Positions 23,345-33,404 are shown, numbered from the stretch's first letter. The stretch: 64,000 nucleotides of DNA from Flagellimonas abyssi (GCF_019457905.1 NZ_JAHZSV010000001.1:310001-374000), one strand, 5' to 3'. Notes: generated from the sequence alone by a model not told the origin. Made by a program: numbers and translations.

Positions 23345-25855
23345 ATGCAAAGGATATTTATCCCATTGCTACTAATCTTATTGACTGCATTTCAAGGATT
23401 AGCCCAGCAAAACCAAAAACCCATTACAATTTCAGGAAAGGTAACCGATTCAGAATCAGGTCAACCTTTGGAATATGCGACTTTCGTGCTGCAAAAAGCA
23501 GATAGTCCAGATCAGGTAACCGGAGGAATTACGGACCTCGATGGTAACTTTGAAATAGAGACTGCTCCCGGAACTTACAACATCAGGGTCGAGTTTATTT
23601 CTTATAAAACGTATTCCCGACAAGGACAAACCTTTAATTCCGATACCGATTTAGGTTCAATTACCTTATCCCCGGACGTGGCGCAATTAGCCGAAGTTGA
23701 AGTTGTAGGAGAAAAAACTACTGTGGAAGTTAGGCTGGACAAAAAAATCTATAATATCGGAAAAGACCTTACTACAAGTGGTGCCACTATTAGTGACGCC
23801 TTGAGCAATGTACCTTCCGTAAATGTTGATATTGACGGTGCCATCAGTCTTCGTGGAAACGAAAATGTTCGTATTCTAATCAATGGCAAGCCATCTGCTT
23901 TGGCAGGTTTTGGCTCCACCGAAGCACTTCAGCAGTTGCCGGCCGACGCCATAGAAAAAGTGGAAGTGATAACCAGTCCTTCCGCCAGATATGACGCCGA
24001 AGGTACTGCTGGTATTCTAAACATTGTTTTAAAAAGAGAGAAAACTCTTGGGTTCAATGGATCCATCAATTTGTATGGAGGCCACCCGACCAATGGTGGT
24101 ATCACGGCCAATGCCAACCTTAGGACCAACAAGTTTAATTTTTTCACTACAGTTGGTTACCGCTATAGAGAAGGGCCTGGTAACGGATTTTTTGATACCA
24201 GATATTTCGACCCAAGACAGGATGCATTTTTGGACAGTATCGCTTACGACAGGAATATCGAAGATAGGGATATAAGCAGGATCAATCGTGGAGTCAATGC
24301 AAATTTTGGCATGGAGTATTTCTTCAATGAACAATCCTCCATTACAGGTTCTTATTTCTACAGAACAGGGAGCGATGAGGATCTTACCACAAACATAAAC
24401 GATTACTTTTTAAACAATGATCCACAGGTAGGTACCACAAGAAGCGAACTGGAAACAGAAAAAGACAATACCCACCAAGTTTCGCTTAATTACATCAATA
24501 GATTTGATAAGGATGGACATGTATTGACCGCTGATTTTCAATATTCTGTGGATGAAGAAGTACAAAATGGGTTTATAGCCGAACCTGTTCGTTATAACAA
24601 TACAAACAATAACGATATAGCTATTCCAATGGAAGAGACCTCTACCCTAGAGGACCAAACAGAATACTTGGTACAGAGTGATTATGTGCTCCCATTTGGT
24701 GAAGATTCACAATTTGAAGCAGGATATCGTGGGACTTTTGAAAACGAGGTAACAGATTACCGACTACTACAAGAAAATGCAGGGGGAGTTCTTGAAGTCA
24801 ACGTGAATCAAACCAATGTTTTTGATTTTACTCAGAATGTTCATGCACTATATTCCCAATATGGTTCAAAATTTGGGGACTTTAATTTTCTCTTGGGACT
24901 TAGAATGGAGAGTACCCAATTAAAGGGTAAAATTGAATCCGAACTTACCGAAGAGGAACTACAGGAAGAGTTTTCGTTCCCAATAGATACAGATTTTGAT
25001 AATAACTACACAGGTCTCTTTCCTACGGTAAATTTGATTTACGAATTCACCGAAAGAGAGAATGTTTCTTTGGGATACAATAGAAGAATCAATCGTCCAT
25101 GGAGCTGGTTTTTGAATCCGTTCCCATCAAGAAGCAGTAGAACCAATATTTTTCAGGGTAACCCTAACCTTCGACCTGCATTTTCAAATGCATTTGACCT
25201 TGGGTACTTAAAACGATGGGACAAACTAACCTTGACTTCATCGGTATATTATCAAAGAGAAACCGATGCATTTCAAAGAGTTCAGGAACAAGTATTCATT
25301 ACCGGGCCAGGGGGTTCCCAAGTTGAGGTGATCAGAAACATTCCTTTTAACTTGGCAACAAACGATAGAACAGGTGCAGAAGTGGGAATGTTATATAATC
25401 CTACAAAGTGGCTGCGACTAAATGGTAGTGTGAATTTCTTTAGATTCAGTCTTGATGGAGAATTCAATGGAGTCGATTATAGTCAATCCAACAATAGCTG
25501 GTTTGGTCGCTTTAGTTCCAAAGTTACATTGCCTTGGAAAATTGACTGGCAAACCAATGCATTCTACCGAGGTGCATCCGATGATATACAAGGGCGGTCT
25601 GATGGTATTTTATCAATTGACCTAGCGTTTAGTAAAGATCTTTTAAATGATAATGCCACCATTTCTTTGAACGTACAGGATCTGTTGAACTCAAGAAAAC
25701 GCAGCTCGTTCACTACAACGGATTTTTTCGAGCAAGACAGTGACTTTCAATGGAGACAGCGCCAGTTAAGGGTTTCGTTCATCTATCGTATCAACGAACA
25801 GAAAAAACGTGGACGGCCCGAAAGACAAGATGATTATGAAGAAGGACAGTTTTAG
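23345..25855 (+). CDS. Outer-membrane beta-barrel (TonB-dependent-receptor-type) protein
   Basis: 836 residues: signal peptide (FIPLLLILLTAFQGLAQ), a carboxypeptidase-regulatory-like domain (about 25-110; TISGKVTDSESGQPLEYATF), a plug-like domain (LSNVPSVNVDIDGAISLRGN ... INGKPSALAGF, ITSPSARYDAEGTAGILNIVLK) and a C-terminal beta barrel ending FIYRINEQKKRGRPE. It belongs to the outer membrane beta-barrel family (OMP_b-brl_3) common in flavobacteria, and probably takes up or exports a ligand. ATG 23345 is chosen by the signal peptide; an upstream TTG at 23324 adds seven residues. A clear terminator follows. Confidence 0.85.
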   Translation: MQRIFIPLLLILLTAFQGLAQQNQKPITISGKVTDSESGQPLEYATFVLQKADSPDQVTGGITDLDGNFEIETAPGTYNIRVEFISYKTYSRQGQTFNSDTDLGSITLSPDVAQLAEVEVVGEKTTVEVRLDKKIYNIGKDLTTSGATISDALSNVPSVNVDIDGAISLRGNENVRILINGKPSALAGFGSTEALQQLPADAIEKVEVITSPSARYDAEGTAGILNIVLKREKTLGFNGSINLYGGHPTNGGITANANLRTNKFNFFTTVGYRYREGPGNGFFDTRYFDPRQDAFLDSIAYDRNIEDRDISRINRGVNANFGMEYFFNEQSSITGSYFYRTGSDEDLTTNINDYFLNNDPQVGTTRSELETEKDNTHQVSLNYINRFDKDGHVLTADFQYSVDEEVQNGFIAEPVRYNNTNNNDIAIPMEETSTLEDQTEYLVQSDYVLPFGEDSQFEAGYRGTFENEVTDYRLLQENAGGVLEVNVNQTNVFDFTQNVHALYSQYGSKFGDFNFLLGLRMESTQLKGKIESELTEEELQEEFSFPIDTDFDNNYTGLFPTVNLIYEFTERENVSLGYNRRINRPWSWFLNPFPSRSSRTNIFQGNPNLRPAFSNAFDLGYLKRWDKLTLTSSVYYQRETDAFQRVQEQVFITGPGGSQVEVIRNIPFNLATNDRTGAEVGMLYNPTKWLRLNGSVNFFRFSLDGEFNGVDYSQSNNSWFGRFSSKVTLPWKIDWQTNAFYRGASDDIQGRSDGILSIDLAFSKDLLNDNATISLNVQDLLNSRKRSSFTTTDFFEQDSDFQWRQRQLRVSFIYRINEQKKRGRPERQDDYEEGQF

Positions 25856-25888
25856 AAAAAAATAGTTTCCCCGAAACTTAAACCTAAG

Positions 25889-25912
25889 AGCAGCCGTTTG
25901 GCTGCTTTTTTT
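25889..25912 (+). terminator. Rho-independent terminator after the barrel gene
   Basis: Stem AGCAGCC (25889-25895) / GGCTGCT (25900-25906) with loop GTTT, followed by a run of seven T. It lies 33 nt after the stop. Confidence 0.88.
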
Positions 25913-25954
25913 ATACTCTTTTTTATAAGGAACCATCCTTAAAATAAGTGCAAA

Positions 25955-25986
25955 AAAATAGTCTTCAAAACCATGAAGACTATTTT
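25955..25986. terminator. Second hairpin in convergent region
   Basis: AAAATAGTCTTC (25955-25966) pairs perfectly with GAAGACTATTTT (25975-25986), 12 bp, loop AAAACCAT. Lies between two terminators; both strands carry U-rich flanks. Confidence 0.55.
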
Positions 25987-26005
25987 AGGAAACAGCTTAA
26001 ACAAA

Positions 26006-26029
26006 AAAAGAAGCCTTTTGGCTTCTTTT
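26006..26029 (-). terminator. Terminator for the small membrane gene
   Basis: AAAAGAAGCC (26006-26015) pairs with GGCTTCTTTT (26020-26029), loop TTTT. On the minus strand it follows the stop of the 57-residue membrane protein after 8 nt and ends in a U-rich tail; symmetrical, so bidirectional. Confidence 0.75.
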
Positions 26030-26037
26030 CATATATA

Positions 26038-26211
26038 TTATTCTTCCAGTTGGGCGCGCTTGGCCTCTTTTCTTTCTTTATACATTTCCCTTAGGTTGCC
26101 AATCAACCAGTAAGGTACTACAAAGGTCAACAAGAATATCATCAACCAAAAACCGATTGTCAAAATTGTTAGAAAAGCTAGAAAACCTAAATATTGGTCA
26201 AAATCAAACAT
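26038..26211 (-). CDS. Small membrane protein, 57 residues
   Basis: A short gene on the minus strand: MFDFDQYLGFLAFLTILTIG, then a hydrophobic segment WLMIFLLTFVVPYWLIG and a charged tail ending KEAKRAQLEE. Two adjacent membrane helices, or a helical hairpin, with a basic/charged C-terminus. Its terminator at 26006-26029 and convergent layout with the barrel gene support expression. Function not recognised. Confidence 0.65.
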   Translation of the reverse strand: MFDFDQYLGFLAFLTILTIGFWLMIFLLTFVVPYWLIGNLREMYKERKEAKRAQLEE

Positions 26212-26323
26212 CTTTTTTCCTTTTGTTTTAACAAAGATACTTTCTTCTTATCAAAAAATGCAAATAGATGTACAAAAAAAGTGTATTTATCTAGATCAAT
26301 TACCATATAAATCCCCTATATCC

Positions 26324-26331
26324 TACCTTTG
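26324..26331 (+). promoter_or_regulatory. -7 promoter box for fumC
   Basis: TACCTTTG, a perfect TAnnTTTG, 20-27 nt upstream of the fumC start. A -33 TTG is not evident. Confidence 0.6.
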
Positions 26332-26350
26332 TGCGACAAAATTTTAAACT

Positions 26351-27748
26351 ATGAGTTTCAGGATTGAAAAAGACACCATGGGCGAGGTAAAAGTACCCGC
26401 CGATAAGTATTGGGGCGCCCAAACCGAACGTTCCCGAAACAACTTTAAAATTGGTGCGCCTGCATCTATGCCTTTGGATGTGGTATACGGATTTGCATAT
26501 TTAAAAAAGGCCGCGGCCTACACGAACCATGAACTTGGGGTGCTCAGCCAAGAAAAAAGAGATTTGATCGCACAGGTTTGTGATGAAATTCTCGAGGGCA
26601 AACACGATGACCAGTTTCCTTTGGTCATTTGGCAAACAGGCTCGGGAACCCAGAGCAACATGAACGTGAACGAAGTGATTGCCAATAGGGCTCACGAAAT
26701 TGCCGGTAAAAAAATTGGGGAAGGCGAGAAAACCATCCAGCCCAACGACGATGTGAACAAGAGCCAATCCTCCAACGATACTTTCCCCACGGGAATGCAC
26801 ATTGCTGCCTATAAAAAGATTGTGGAGGTTACCATTCCCGGTGTGGAGCAACTGAGGGATACTTTGGAGAAAAAATCCAAAGAATTTAAGGATGTTGTGA
26901 AGATAGGTAGGACGCACCTTATGGATGCCACTCCCCTAACCTTGGGCCAAGAATTTTCCGGCTACGTTTCGCAATTGAATCATGGTTTAAAAGCGTTGAA
27001 GAATACGTTGCCACACCTTAGCGAGCTTGCCCTTGGTGGAACGGCCGTAGGTACAGGACTGAATACACCAAAGGGTTATGATGTTCTTGTGGCTAAATAT
27101 ATTGCTGAGTTTACTGGAAAACCTTTTGTTACTGCAGAAAACAAGTTTGAGGCACTTGCAGCGCACGATGCCATTGTTGAAAGCCACGGTGCACTGAAAC
27201 AATTAGCGGTTTCTTTGAACAAAATTGCGAACGACATCCGTATGATGGCGTCTGGCCCTCGTTCTGGTATCGGGGAGATTATAATACCTGCCAACGAACC
27301 GGGAAGCTCCATAATGCCCGGCAAGGTAAACCCTACCCAGTGTGAAGCCATTACCATGGTATGCGCCCAAGTTATGGGGAATGATGTGACCATTAGCGTT
27401 GGTGGCACACAAGGCCATTATGAACTAAACGTTTTTAAACCGGTTATGGCCGCCAATATTCTACAATCTGCCCAACTTATTGGTGATGCTTGTGTAAGTT
27501 TTGATGAAAACTGTGCTGCTGGAATTGAGCCAAACCATGCTACCATAAAGACGTTGTTGAACAATTCTTTGATGCTGGTTACCGCTTTGAACACCAAGAT
27601 TGGTTATTACAAGGCGGCAGAAATTGCCAATACAGCTCATAAAAATGGTACTACATTGAAAGAAGAGGCCATTAATCTTGGATACGTTACTGCTGAAGAA
27701 TATGATGAGTGGGTAAAACCGGAAGATATGGTGGGAAGTTTAAAATAA
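26351..27748 (+). CDS. fumC: Fumarate hydratase class II
   Basis: 465 residues, normal length. Interconverts fumarate and L-malate in the TCA cycle without an iron-sulfur cluster. Signatures: [14 protein letters not shown] near the N-terminus, [20 protein letters not shown], and the superfamily motif [15 protein letters not shown] (substrate binding, with the catalytic serine in SSIMPGK). Strong family match. A promoter (-7 box) lies just upstream and a terminator follows. Confidence 0.96.
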   Translation: MSFRIEKDTMGEVKVPADKYWGAQTERSRNNFKIGAPASMPLDVVYGFAYLKKAAAYTNHELGVLSQEKRDLIAQVCDEILEGKHDDQFPLVIWQTGSGTQSNMNVNEVIANRAHEIAGKKIGEGEKTIQPNDDVNKSQSSNDTFPTGMHIAAYKKIVEVTIPGVEQLRDTLEKKSKEFKDVVKIGRTHLMDATPLTLGQEFSGYVSQLNHGLKALKNTLPHLSELALGGTAVGTGLNTPKGYDVLVAKYIAEFTGKPFVTAENKFEALAAHDAIVESHGALKQLAVSLNKIANDIRMMASGPRSGIGEIIIPANEPGSSIMPGKVNPTQCEAITMVCAQVMGNDVTISVGGTQGHYELNVFKPVMAANILQSAQLIGDACVSFDENCAAGIEPNHATIKTLLNNSLMLVTALNTKIGYYKAAEIANTAHKNGTTLKEEAINLGYVTAEEYDEWVKPEDMVGSLK

Positions 27749-27768
27749 GTTTCAAACCAATAGCAATA

Positions 27769-27802
27769 AAAAATGCCCATCCAAAATTGGACGGGCATTT
27801 TT
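27769..27802. terminator. Bidirectional terminator between fumC and the minus-strand gene
   Basis: AAAAATGCCC (27769-27778) pairs with GGGCATTTTT (27793-27802), and CC/GG (27781-27782 with 27789-27790) closes an AAAATT loop. T/A runs on both sides serve both directions. Confidence 0.8.
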
Positions 27803-27826
27803 AGTTATGGTGATAGTGTGTGTTTA

Positions 27827-28717
27827 CTATTTCAACTCAAAGCTGGAAGTACCCAACAGTTTCAATTTGTTATCATAAACATTTACCATGTAGTTTCCAT
27901 CTTGGAAATCACCACTAGGCTTGTTTATATAATCACAAACATCCAAAGCATCGTTCTCGTAGTAGAAGTTGGTTCCTTTACTGTAGGTAAGAGAATTACC
28001 TTCTTCGGTAGTTTTAGTCAAACCTTCACCCAATACATTACCTTGTGGTCCAAGAACTTCGATATAAAATTCTCTGTCACCAGCTTCAGCGATTACGTTA
28101 TCGGCAATGGTAAAACAAACTTTGAATTTATCAGTGGCTCTAGCTCTGGAAGTAGATACCAATTTACCACTGTTTCTCTCCTTAATGGCATCAACGCTTA
28201 TAGTACTAAGGTTAAGTGCAGATCCTTTTTCAACAGCGTCTGCCAATTGAGTGTTCTGGATGATCAAAGAATCGTTGAATACAGTTTGTTGTTCCAATTC
28301 AGCAAAAGTGCTGTCTCTTTGCATAGCCAACAAGCTGTTGGATTGCGTCAAGGAATCAACTTGTTTCAATAATTCTTCTCTTTCTGCTTTAAGTACGCTT
28401 ACTTGTCTCCTGTAACGGGAAAGTGTAGCAATATCAGCTTTCATGCTACTTACAGAATCAATGTATTTAGCGATGTTGTCTCTAGCGGCAACCAATTCTT
28501 CATTGGTAGCATTGCTTTCCAAAATAGCTTTATCGTACTCGGACTTCAAATTGTTCAAATCCTCTACGACCAATTCTTTCTCTTGAGTAAGTGCTTCTGA
28601 TGTAGCTTTTTTATCTTGATAAAGACTAACCGTGTAAATAATGGTTCCCAAAAGAACTACCCCTAACAGACCTGCTATTACTTTCAATCCGTTATTGTTA
28701 TTTTTTGTTTCAGTCAT
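27827..28717 (-). CDS. Membrane-anchored coiled-coil hypothetical protein
   Basis: 296 residues. A single N-terminal membrane helix (GLKVIAGLLGVVLLGTIIYTV), a long coiled coil from about residue 35 to 150 (EKELVVEDLNNLKSEYD..., SVLKAEREELLKQVDSL), then a C-terminal domain with CFTIADNVIAEAGDREFYIEV and a VYDNKLKLLGTSSFELK end. The type is common in flavobacteria with unknown role, perhaps envelope related. Separated from fumC by a shared terminator. Confidence 0.75.
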   Translation of the reverse strand: MTETKNNNNGLKVIAGLLGVVLLGTIIYTVSLYQDKKATSEALTQEKELVVEDLNNLKSEYDKAILESNATNEELVAARDNIAKYIDSVSSMKADIATLSRYRRQVSVLKAEREELLKQVDSLTQSNSLLAMQRDSTFAELEQQTVFNDSLIIQNTQLADAVEKGSALNLSTISVDAIKERNSGKLVSTSRARATDKFKVCFTIADNVIAEAGDREFYIEVLGPQGNVLGEGLTKTTEEGNSLTYSKGTNFYYENDALDVCDYINKPSGDFQDGNYMVNVYDNKLKLLGTSSFELK

Positions 28718-28885
28718 AACTTTTTGTTTTAATTGATTCTACGTTTAAGGTTTTTTAATCAATCGTGTTTGGTTTATATACGCACCAGATTTACATTTGG
28801 ATTATTCGGATGAAAATAATCTTCACAAAAAATTACAATTCTGCTTATAATCCCTTATTTTTAAAAGGATAAAAAAGAATCCATT

Positions 28886-29683
28886 ATGAGAAAAAATATA
28901 TTCGTAACCATCGGTGCACTAGCACTTTTTATGGTTTCTTGCAAGGAAAAGGAGAAACAACAAGAAGAAACAGCGGATGTAGAAGAAACCACAATCGAGG
29001 TTGAAGCTCCAGCGGAGGCTAAAATCATACCTATTGAACATGCGACTGCCGTAATCGAATGGGATGACAATACCATATATATAGATCCTGTTGGTGGGAA
29101 AGCCGCTTTTGAAGGTCAAAAATCGCCTGATATCATTTTTATTACGGATATCCATGGAGACCATTTTAATCCGGAAACTTTAAACGAATTGGATTTGGAA
29201 GGGGTCCAAATAATTGCTCCCGATGCCGTGGTTTTACAAATGGAAGAAAACCTTTCCTCCAAAACAACCACTATGAAAAATGGGGAAAGCAAAGAGATTG
29301 CCGGTTTTCAAGTAAAAGCCATACCTATGTACAACTTACGGGAAGAAGCTAAAGACTTTCATGTAAAAGGAAGAGGAAATGGCTATGTATTCACCTTTGG
29401 TGATGAACGCATTTATTTCTCTGGAGATACTGAGGACATTCCTGAAATGCGTGCTTTGGAAAGTATAGATAAAGCATTCATTTGTATGAACCTTCCGTAT
29501 ACCATGACAGTGGAAAGTGCAGCCGATGCTGTATTGGAATTTAAACCTGCCCAAGTTTATCCATACCACTTTAGAGGCAGACCCGACGTAAGTGATGTGG
29601 GCAAGTTCAAAACATTGGTGAACGAGGGTGATTCTGACATTGAGGTTGTACAATTGGATTGGTATCCAACAGAAGATTACTAA
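28886..29683 (+). CDS. MBL-fold metallo-hydrolase lipoprotein (UPF0173-like)
   Basis: 265 residues. Lipoprotein signal ends FMVSC. The metallo-beta-lactamase fold is visible in ITDIHGDHFNPETL (HxHxDH-like motif), and the second metal histidines in YPYHFRG (about 230). UPF0173-type L-ascorbate-6-phosphate lactonase-like proteins are the nearest known family. Because it is a lipoprotein, it acts outside the cytoplasm, and the substrate is unknown. Confidence 0.8.
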   Translation: MRKNIFVTIGALALFMVSCKEKEKQQEETADVEETTIEVEAPAEAKIIPIEHATAVIEWDDNTIYIDPVGGKAAFEGQKSPDIIFITDIHGDHFNPETLNELDLEGVQIIAPDAVVLQMEENLSSKTTTMKNGESKEIAGFQVKAIPMYNLREEAKDFHVKGRGNGYVFTFGDERIYFSGDTEDIPEMRALESIDKAFICMNLPYTMTVESAADAVLEFKPAQVYPYHFRGRPDVSDVGKFKTLVNEGDSDIEVVQLDWYPTEDY

Positions 29684-29751
29684 AAAATGAAATAATATTG
29701 TAGTTTAGCCGTTAGAAAACAAACTTAGTAACCTAAATCAAATACTCGAAT

Positions 29752-30432
29752 ATGGCTCCCAAATCCCATGTTTTTGTAGTGTTGGCACTTCTATTTGCCA
29801 TACAAACTACCTACTCCAATCAATGTGATAATTTTTATGCTAAAGTTACCTATGCGCTGAGTCATGGCAAAAAAGCCATGGAAGCCACCAACTTTGAGCA
29901 CCAAATGTACTACGCTGAAAGAGCCCTTACCGCTTTGGAAAGCGGGCAAAGTTTTATGGAAGAATGCAGTTGTGTTAAGGCCAAGAACAAGACCTTGGAT
30001 GCCATGGAAACCCTAGATAAGGCCATAGAGCCCGCTGACTGGGAAGCTGGAAGGTTCTTTACCAAAAAAGCTATCGGCGAAATCAACGAACTCATTACCA
30101 TTATAGATGAGTGCACTCTTGGAACGTCCCCATCGGTCGTTTCTGAAGAAATTTATACTGATGATGGAACTGCTATCGCAGAAAGTACCGAAACCGCTTC
30201 CGTACAGTCCATGGAACTGGAAATGATAAAAGTTTTTGAAAAGCATGCAGGTGATAAACTCCATTCCGCGGAACAGGCCATTCAACAATTGGTAGAACTT
30301 TCAAATTCCATTGGATCTTCTTCGGGAAACAGTCAAGATGCCAATAGCTTGGCTGCCCACCAAAAAGCTTATTTGGAAAAAGCGAAAAGATTGTTGGAGG
30401 AAGGAATCAAAAATCTCGGTGGAGAAGAATAA
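29752..30432 (+). CDS. Secreted hypothetical protein with helical repeats
   Basis: 226 residues with a signal peptide (FVVLALLFAIQTTYS). The rest is helix-rich with recurring KAMEATNFEHQMYYAERALTALES-type segments (two helices per unit), several Cys (C at 24, about 65) and a C-terminal KKAYLEKAKRLLEEG region. No domain recognised. It starts 68 nt after the MBL gene on the same strand and is convergent with ettA. Confidence 0.65.
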   Translation: MAPKSHVFVVLALLFAIQTTYSNQCDNFYAKVTYALSHGKKAMEATNFEHQMYYAERALTALESGQSFMEECSCVKAKNKTLDAMETLDKAIEPADWEAGRFFTKKAIGEINELITIIDECTLGTSPSVVSEEIYTDDGTAIAESTETASVQSMELEMIKVFEKHAGDKLHSAEQAIQQLVELSNSIGSSSGNSQDANSLAAHQKAYLEKAKRLLEEGIKNLGGEE

Positions 30433-30446
30433 TTCCTCCCCTTTTA

Positions 30447-32138
30447 TTAACGAATCAGTTTTTTGTATTTGATACGCTTGGGCATGATATCCGTTCCCAA
30501 GCGTTTCTTTTTGTTCTCCTCATAATCCGAGAAAGAACCTTCAAAGAAGTATACTTGTGAATCGCCTTCGAATGCCAAAATGTGTGTGCAGATTCTGTCC
30601 AAGAACCATCTGTCGTGAGATATAATCACAGCACAACCTGCAAAGTTTTCCAAACCTTCTTCCAACGCACGTAGTGTGTTTACATCCAAATCGTTCGTGG
30701 GCTCATCCAATAGCAGAACGTTGCCCTCTTCTTTTAAGGTCATCGCCAAATGCAAGCGGTTTCTTTCACCTCCGGATAGCATATTCACCTTTTTGTTCTG
30801 TTCGCTTCCCGAAAAGTTAAATCGACTCAAATAGGCACGGGAATTTACTTGCTTCCCTCCCATCATGATCAACTCTTGGCTATCACTGAAGTTTTCCCAA
30901 ATAGATTTCTCAGGGTCAATATTTGAGTGTGATTGATCCACATAGGCCAACTTGGCGGTATCCCCAACAATAAATTCTCCTTTGTCGGGTGTTTCCTCCC
31001 CCATGATCATTTTGAATATGGTGGTCTTACCAGCACCGTTCGGACCAATTATACCTACGATACCTGCTTGTGGAAGATTAAAATTAAGTTCTTCGTACAA
31101 CAATTTATCTCCAAAGGCCTTGCTAACACCTTTTGCCTCTATTACATTGGTTCCCAATCGAGGCCCATTTGGAATATAAATCTCCAACTTCTCCTCTATT
31201 TGTTTTTGGTCTTGGCTAAGGAGCTTGTCATAATTTTTTAAACGGGCCTTTTGTTTGGCCTGTCTTCCCTTTGCTCCTTGGCGAACCCAATCCAGCTCCC
31301 GCTCCAATGTTTTTTGACGTTTGGAGGCTTGTTTGTTTTCTTGCTCCAGTCTCTTGGCTTTTTGATCCAACCAGCTAGAGTAGTTCCCTTTCCATGGAAT
31401 TCCCTCGCCGCGGTCCAGTTCCAAAATCCAGCCTGCAACATTATCCAAGAAATAACGGTCGTGCGTTACGGCAATTACAGTTCCTTTGTATTGTGCCAAA
31501 TGATGCTCCAGCCAGTGTACGGATTCGGCATCCAAGTGGTTGGTAGGCTCATCCAACAATAAAACGTCCGGTTCCTTTAACAACAGGCGGCACAGGGCCA
31601 CCCTTCTTCGTTCCCCACCAGAGAGCACTCCTATTTTTTTGTCGGATTCAGGCGTACGGAGGGCATCCATCGCAATCTCCAATTTTGTATCCAGTTCCCA
31701 AGCATTGGACGCATCAATCTGATCTTGGAGCGCTGCTTGCTTATCCATCAATTTCTGCATCTTGTCTGCATCCTCATACACTTCTGGAAGACCGAACATA
31801 TCATTGATCTTATTGTACTCATCCAAAATGGCGACAGTTTCGGCAACACCTTCTTTTACTACTTCAAGAACGGTCTTGTTCTCGTCCAGCTGTGGCTCTT
31901 GTTCCAAATAGCCCACGGAATACCCTGGTGAAAACACCACATCTCCTTGATAATTTTTATCGACCCCTGCAATAATTTTGAGCAAAGTGGATTTACCTGA
32001 TCCATTAAGACCCAAAATCCCAATTTTGGCTCCGTAGAAAAAGCTTAAATATATATTTTTAAGCACTGGGGTATTCGCCGTTTTATAGGTCTTGGTAACC
32101 CCAGACATTGAAAAAATGACTTTTTTATCGTCTGACAT
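30447..32138 (-). CDS. ettA: ABC-F translational throttle protein EttA
   Basis: 563 residues with two ABC nucleotide-binding domains: Walker A GLNGSGKST and GPNGAGKTT, signature motifs LSGGERRRVAL and LSGGERNRLHL, Walker B VLLLDEPTNHLDAES and VLLLDEPTNDLDVNT. No membrane segments, so it is an ABC-F ribosome factor, and N-terminal SGVTKTYKTANTPVLKNIYL fits EttA/YjjK. EttA binds the ribosomal E site and tunes the first elongation step to energy charge. 33 nt after a small membrane gene on the same strand. Confidence 0.92.
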   Translation of the reverse strand: MSDDKKVIFSMSGVTKTYKTANTPVLKNIYLSFFYGAKIGILGLNGSGKSTLLKIIAGVDKNYQGDVVFSPGYSVGYLEQEPQLDENKTVLEVVKEGVAETVAILDEYNKINDMFGLPEVYEDADKMQKLMDKQAALQDQIDASNAWELDTKLEIAMDALRTPESDKKIGVLSGGERRRVALCRLLLKEPDVLLLDEPTNHLDAESVHWLEHHLAQYKGTVIAVTHDRYFLDNVAGWILELDRGEGIPWKGNYSSWLDQKAKRLEQENKQASKRQKTLERELDWVRQGAKGRQAKQKARLKNYDKLLSQDQKQIEEKLEIYIPNGPRLGTNVIEAKGVSKAFGDKLLYEELNFNLPQAGIVGIIGPNGAGKTTIFKMIMGEETPDKGEFIVGDTAKLAYVDQSHSNIDPEKSIWENFSDSQELIMMGGKQVNSRAYLSRFNFSGSEQNKKVNMLSGGERNRLHLAMTLKEEGNVLLLDEPTNDLDVNTLRALEEGLENFAGCAVIISHDRWFLDRICTHILAFEGDSQVYFFEGSFSDYEENKKKRLGTDIMPKRIKYKKLIR

Positions 32139-32171
32139 CTACTAATAAATTAAATTGTTAAGAAAAAGAGC

Positions 32172-32354
32172 CTACACTCTACCTTTTAGGGCATTGAACA
32201 CCCAAGCTACGGCAAAAAAACCGATTCCAACAGCAGCAAAGCCCCAGCCCGCTACTTCATCATATTTAAAAGCTCCTAGTGCAATCATACCGACTCCCAC
32301 AAAAATCATAATCCATGTGGCCCAAGCTAGCACCGTGTTTTTATTCATTCCCAT
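32172..32354 (-). CDS. CAL67264-family small membrane protein
   Basis: 60 residues with two membrane helices (VLAWATWIMIFVGVGMIALGAF and VAGWGFAAVGIGFFAVAWVF), ending NALKGRV. It matches the small flavobacterial CAL67264 family. The start MGMNKN is the family N-terminus. It lies directly upstream of ettA on the minus strand, 33 nt apart, probably one transcript. Function unknown. Confidence 0.75.
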   Translation of the reverse strand: MGMNKNTVLAWATWIMIFVGVGMIALGAFKYDEVAGWGFAAVGIGFFAVAWVFNALKGRV

Positions 32355-32420
32355 TCTGTTAGTTTCTGAAGAATTTCAAATATCGTAAAAATCGAGATAA
32401 TGTAAAGTTATTATTAAGGA

Positions 32421-33404
32421 TTATGTTTCAAAAGGAAAGCTAACACCACACTTTTTTCGGACAATGTCCAATAACTCTGACAAATCAAGGCTATTTTGAT
32501 GCGACCATAGATCACTCTCAATCTTATTGTTTCTTATACATTCATGAACCTCTAAGATTTCATAATAGTAACCAATACCTTTCAGGGGCAGGCTGAACTT
32601 TTTGGTTTCGTCTTCCTTCACCATCGTATATTCGTCCGCTTCGTGCCATCTCGATTTTAAAAATAATTGTCCTTTGTTACCAGAAATCTCAGCTTCCATT
32701 CGCGAGCGGCTTGTAAAACCACTGTACAACATGGCCTGTGCCTCGGGATAATCAAAAATCATGCTGGTCTGGAGTTCCGTACCATTATTGTGAAATTTGG
32801 AAGTAGCCAGAATATTTTCGGGCATGCCCAATAATAGGTACGATAGAAAAATGGGGTAAATACCGATATCCAAAATTGTTCCCGAAGCCAAGTCTGGATT
32901 CAATAATCGGGAGTCCTCATCCCTGTCAAGCGCGTAGAATGCAAAATCCGCATAAAGATATTTTAGCGCCCCTACCTCACCAGCATCGACCAATTCTTTC
33001 ACTTTTTTGATGGATGGATTAAAACGGGACCACATGGCTTCCATCAAAAACGCATTGTGCTTCTTTGAGGCATTTACCTGCTCTACCACTTCGTTCCTAT
33101 TGACACCCATCGGCTTTTCACACAAAACCCCTATGCCATTCTCAAGTGCCTTAATGGATAAATCTTTGTGAAAATTATGTGGTGTGGCAATGTAAACAAC
33201 ATCTACAGTTCCCGATCGGAACAATTCATCGTAACTTCCAAAAGTATGTTTTACATGGTACTCTTCGGCAAATTCCTGAGCTCTTTCGATTGACCTTGAT
33301 GCTACTGCAGTGACTTCTGCATCATCTACGAGCAAAAGGTCCGAAACAAATTTTCTAGCTATTTTTCCCGGGCCAACAATGCCCCATCTTATTTTGGTTT
33401 CCAT
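32421..33404 (-). CDS. Gfo/Idh/MocA-family oxidoreductase
   Basis: 327 residues. N-terminal Rossmann fold with GIVGPGKIARKFV for NAD(P), the signature CEKPMGVNRNEV (EKP) around residue 96, and the C-terminal alpha/beta substrate domain. These enzymes act on sugars, inositol or similar polyols; the substrate is not readable. Divergent from the acyl-CoA carboxylase gene with 61 nt between the starts. Confidence 0.9.
   Translation of the reverse strand: METKIRWGIVGPGKIARKFVSDLLLVDDAEVTAVASRSIERAQEFAEEYHVKHTFGSYDELFRSGTVDVVYIATPHNFHKDLSIKALENGIGVLCEKPMGVNRNEVVEQVNASKKHNAFLMEAMWSRFNPSIKKVKELVDAGEVGALKYLYADFAFYALDRDEDSRLLNPDLASGTILDIGIYPIFLSYLLLGMPENILATSKFHNNGTELQTSMIFDYPEAQAMLYSGFTSRSRMEAEISGNKGQLFLKSRWHEADEYTMVKEDETKKFSLPLKGIGYYYEILEVHECIRNNKIESDLWSHQNSLDLSELLDIVRKKCGVSFPFET

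Noticed and set aside
27773..28372. Open frame of about 199 codons on the plus strand
   Set aside because: Overlaps the terminator and lies antisense to the coiled-coil membrane gene.
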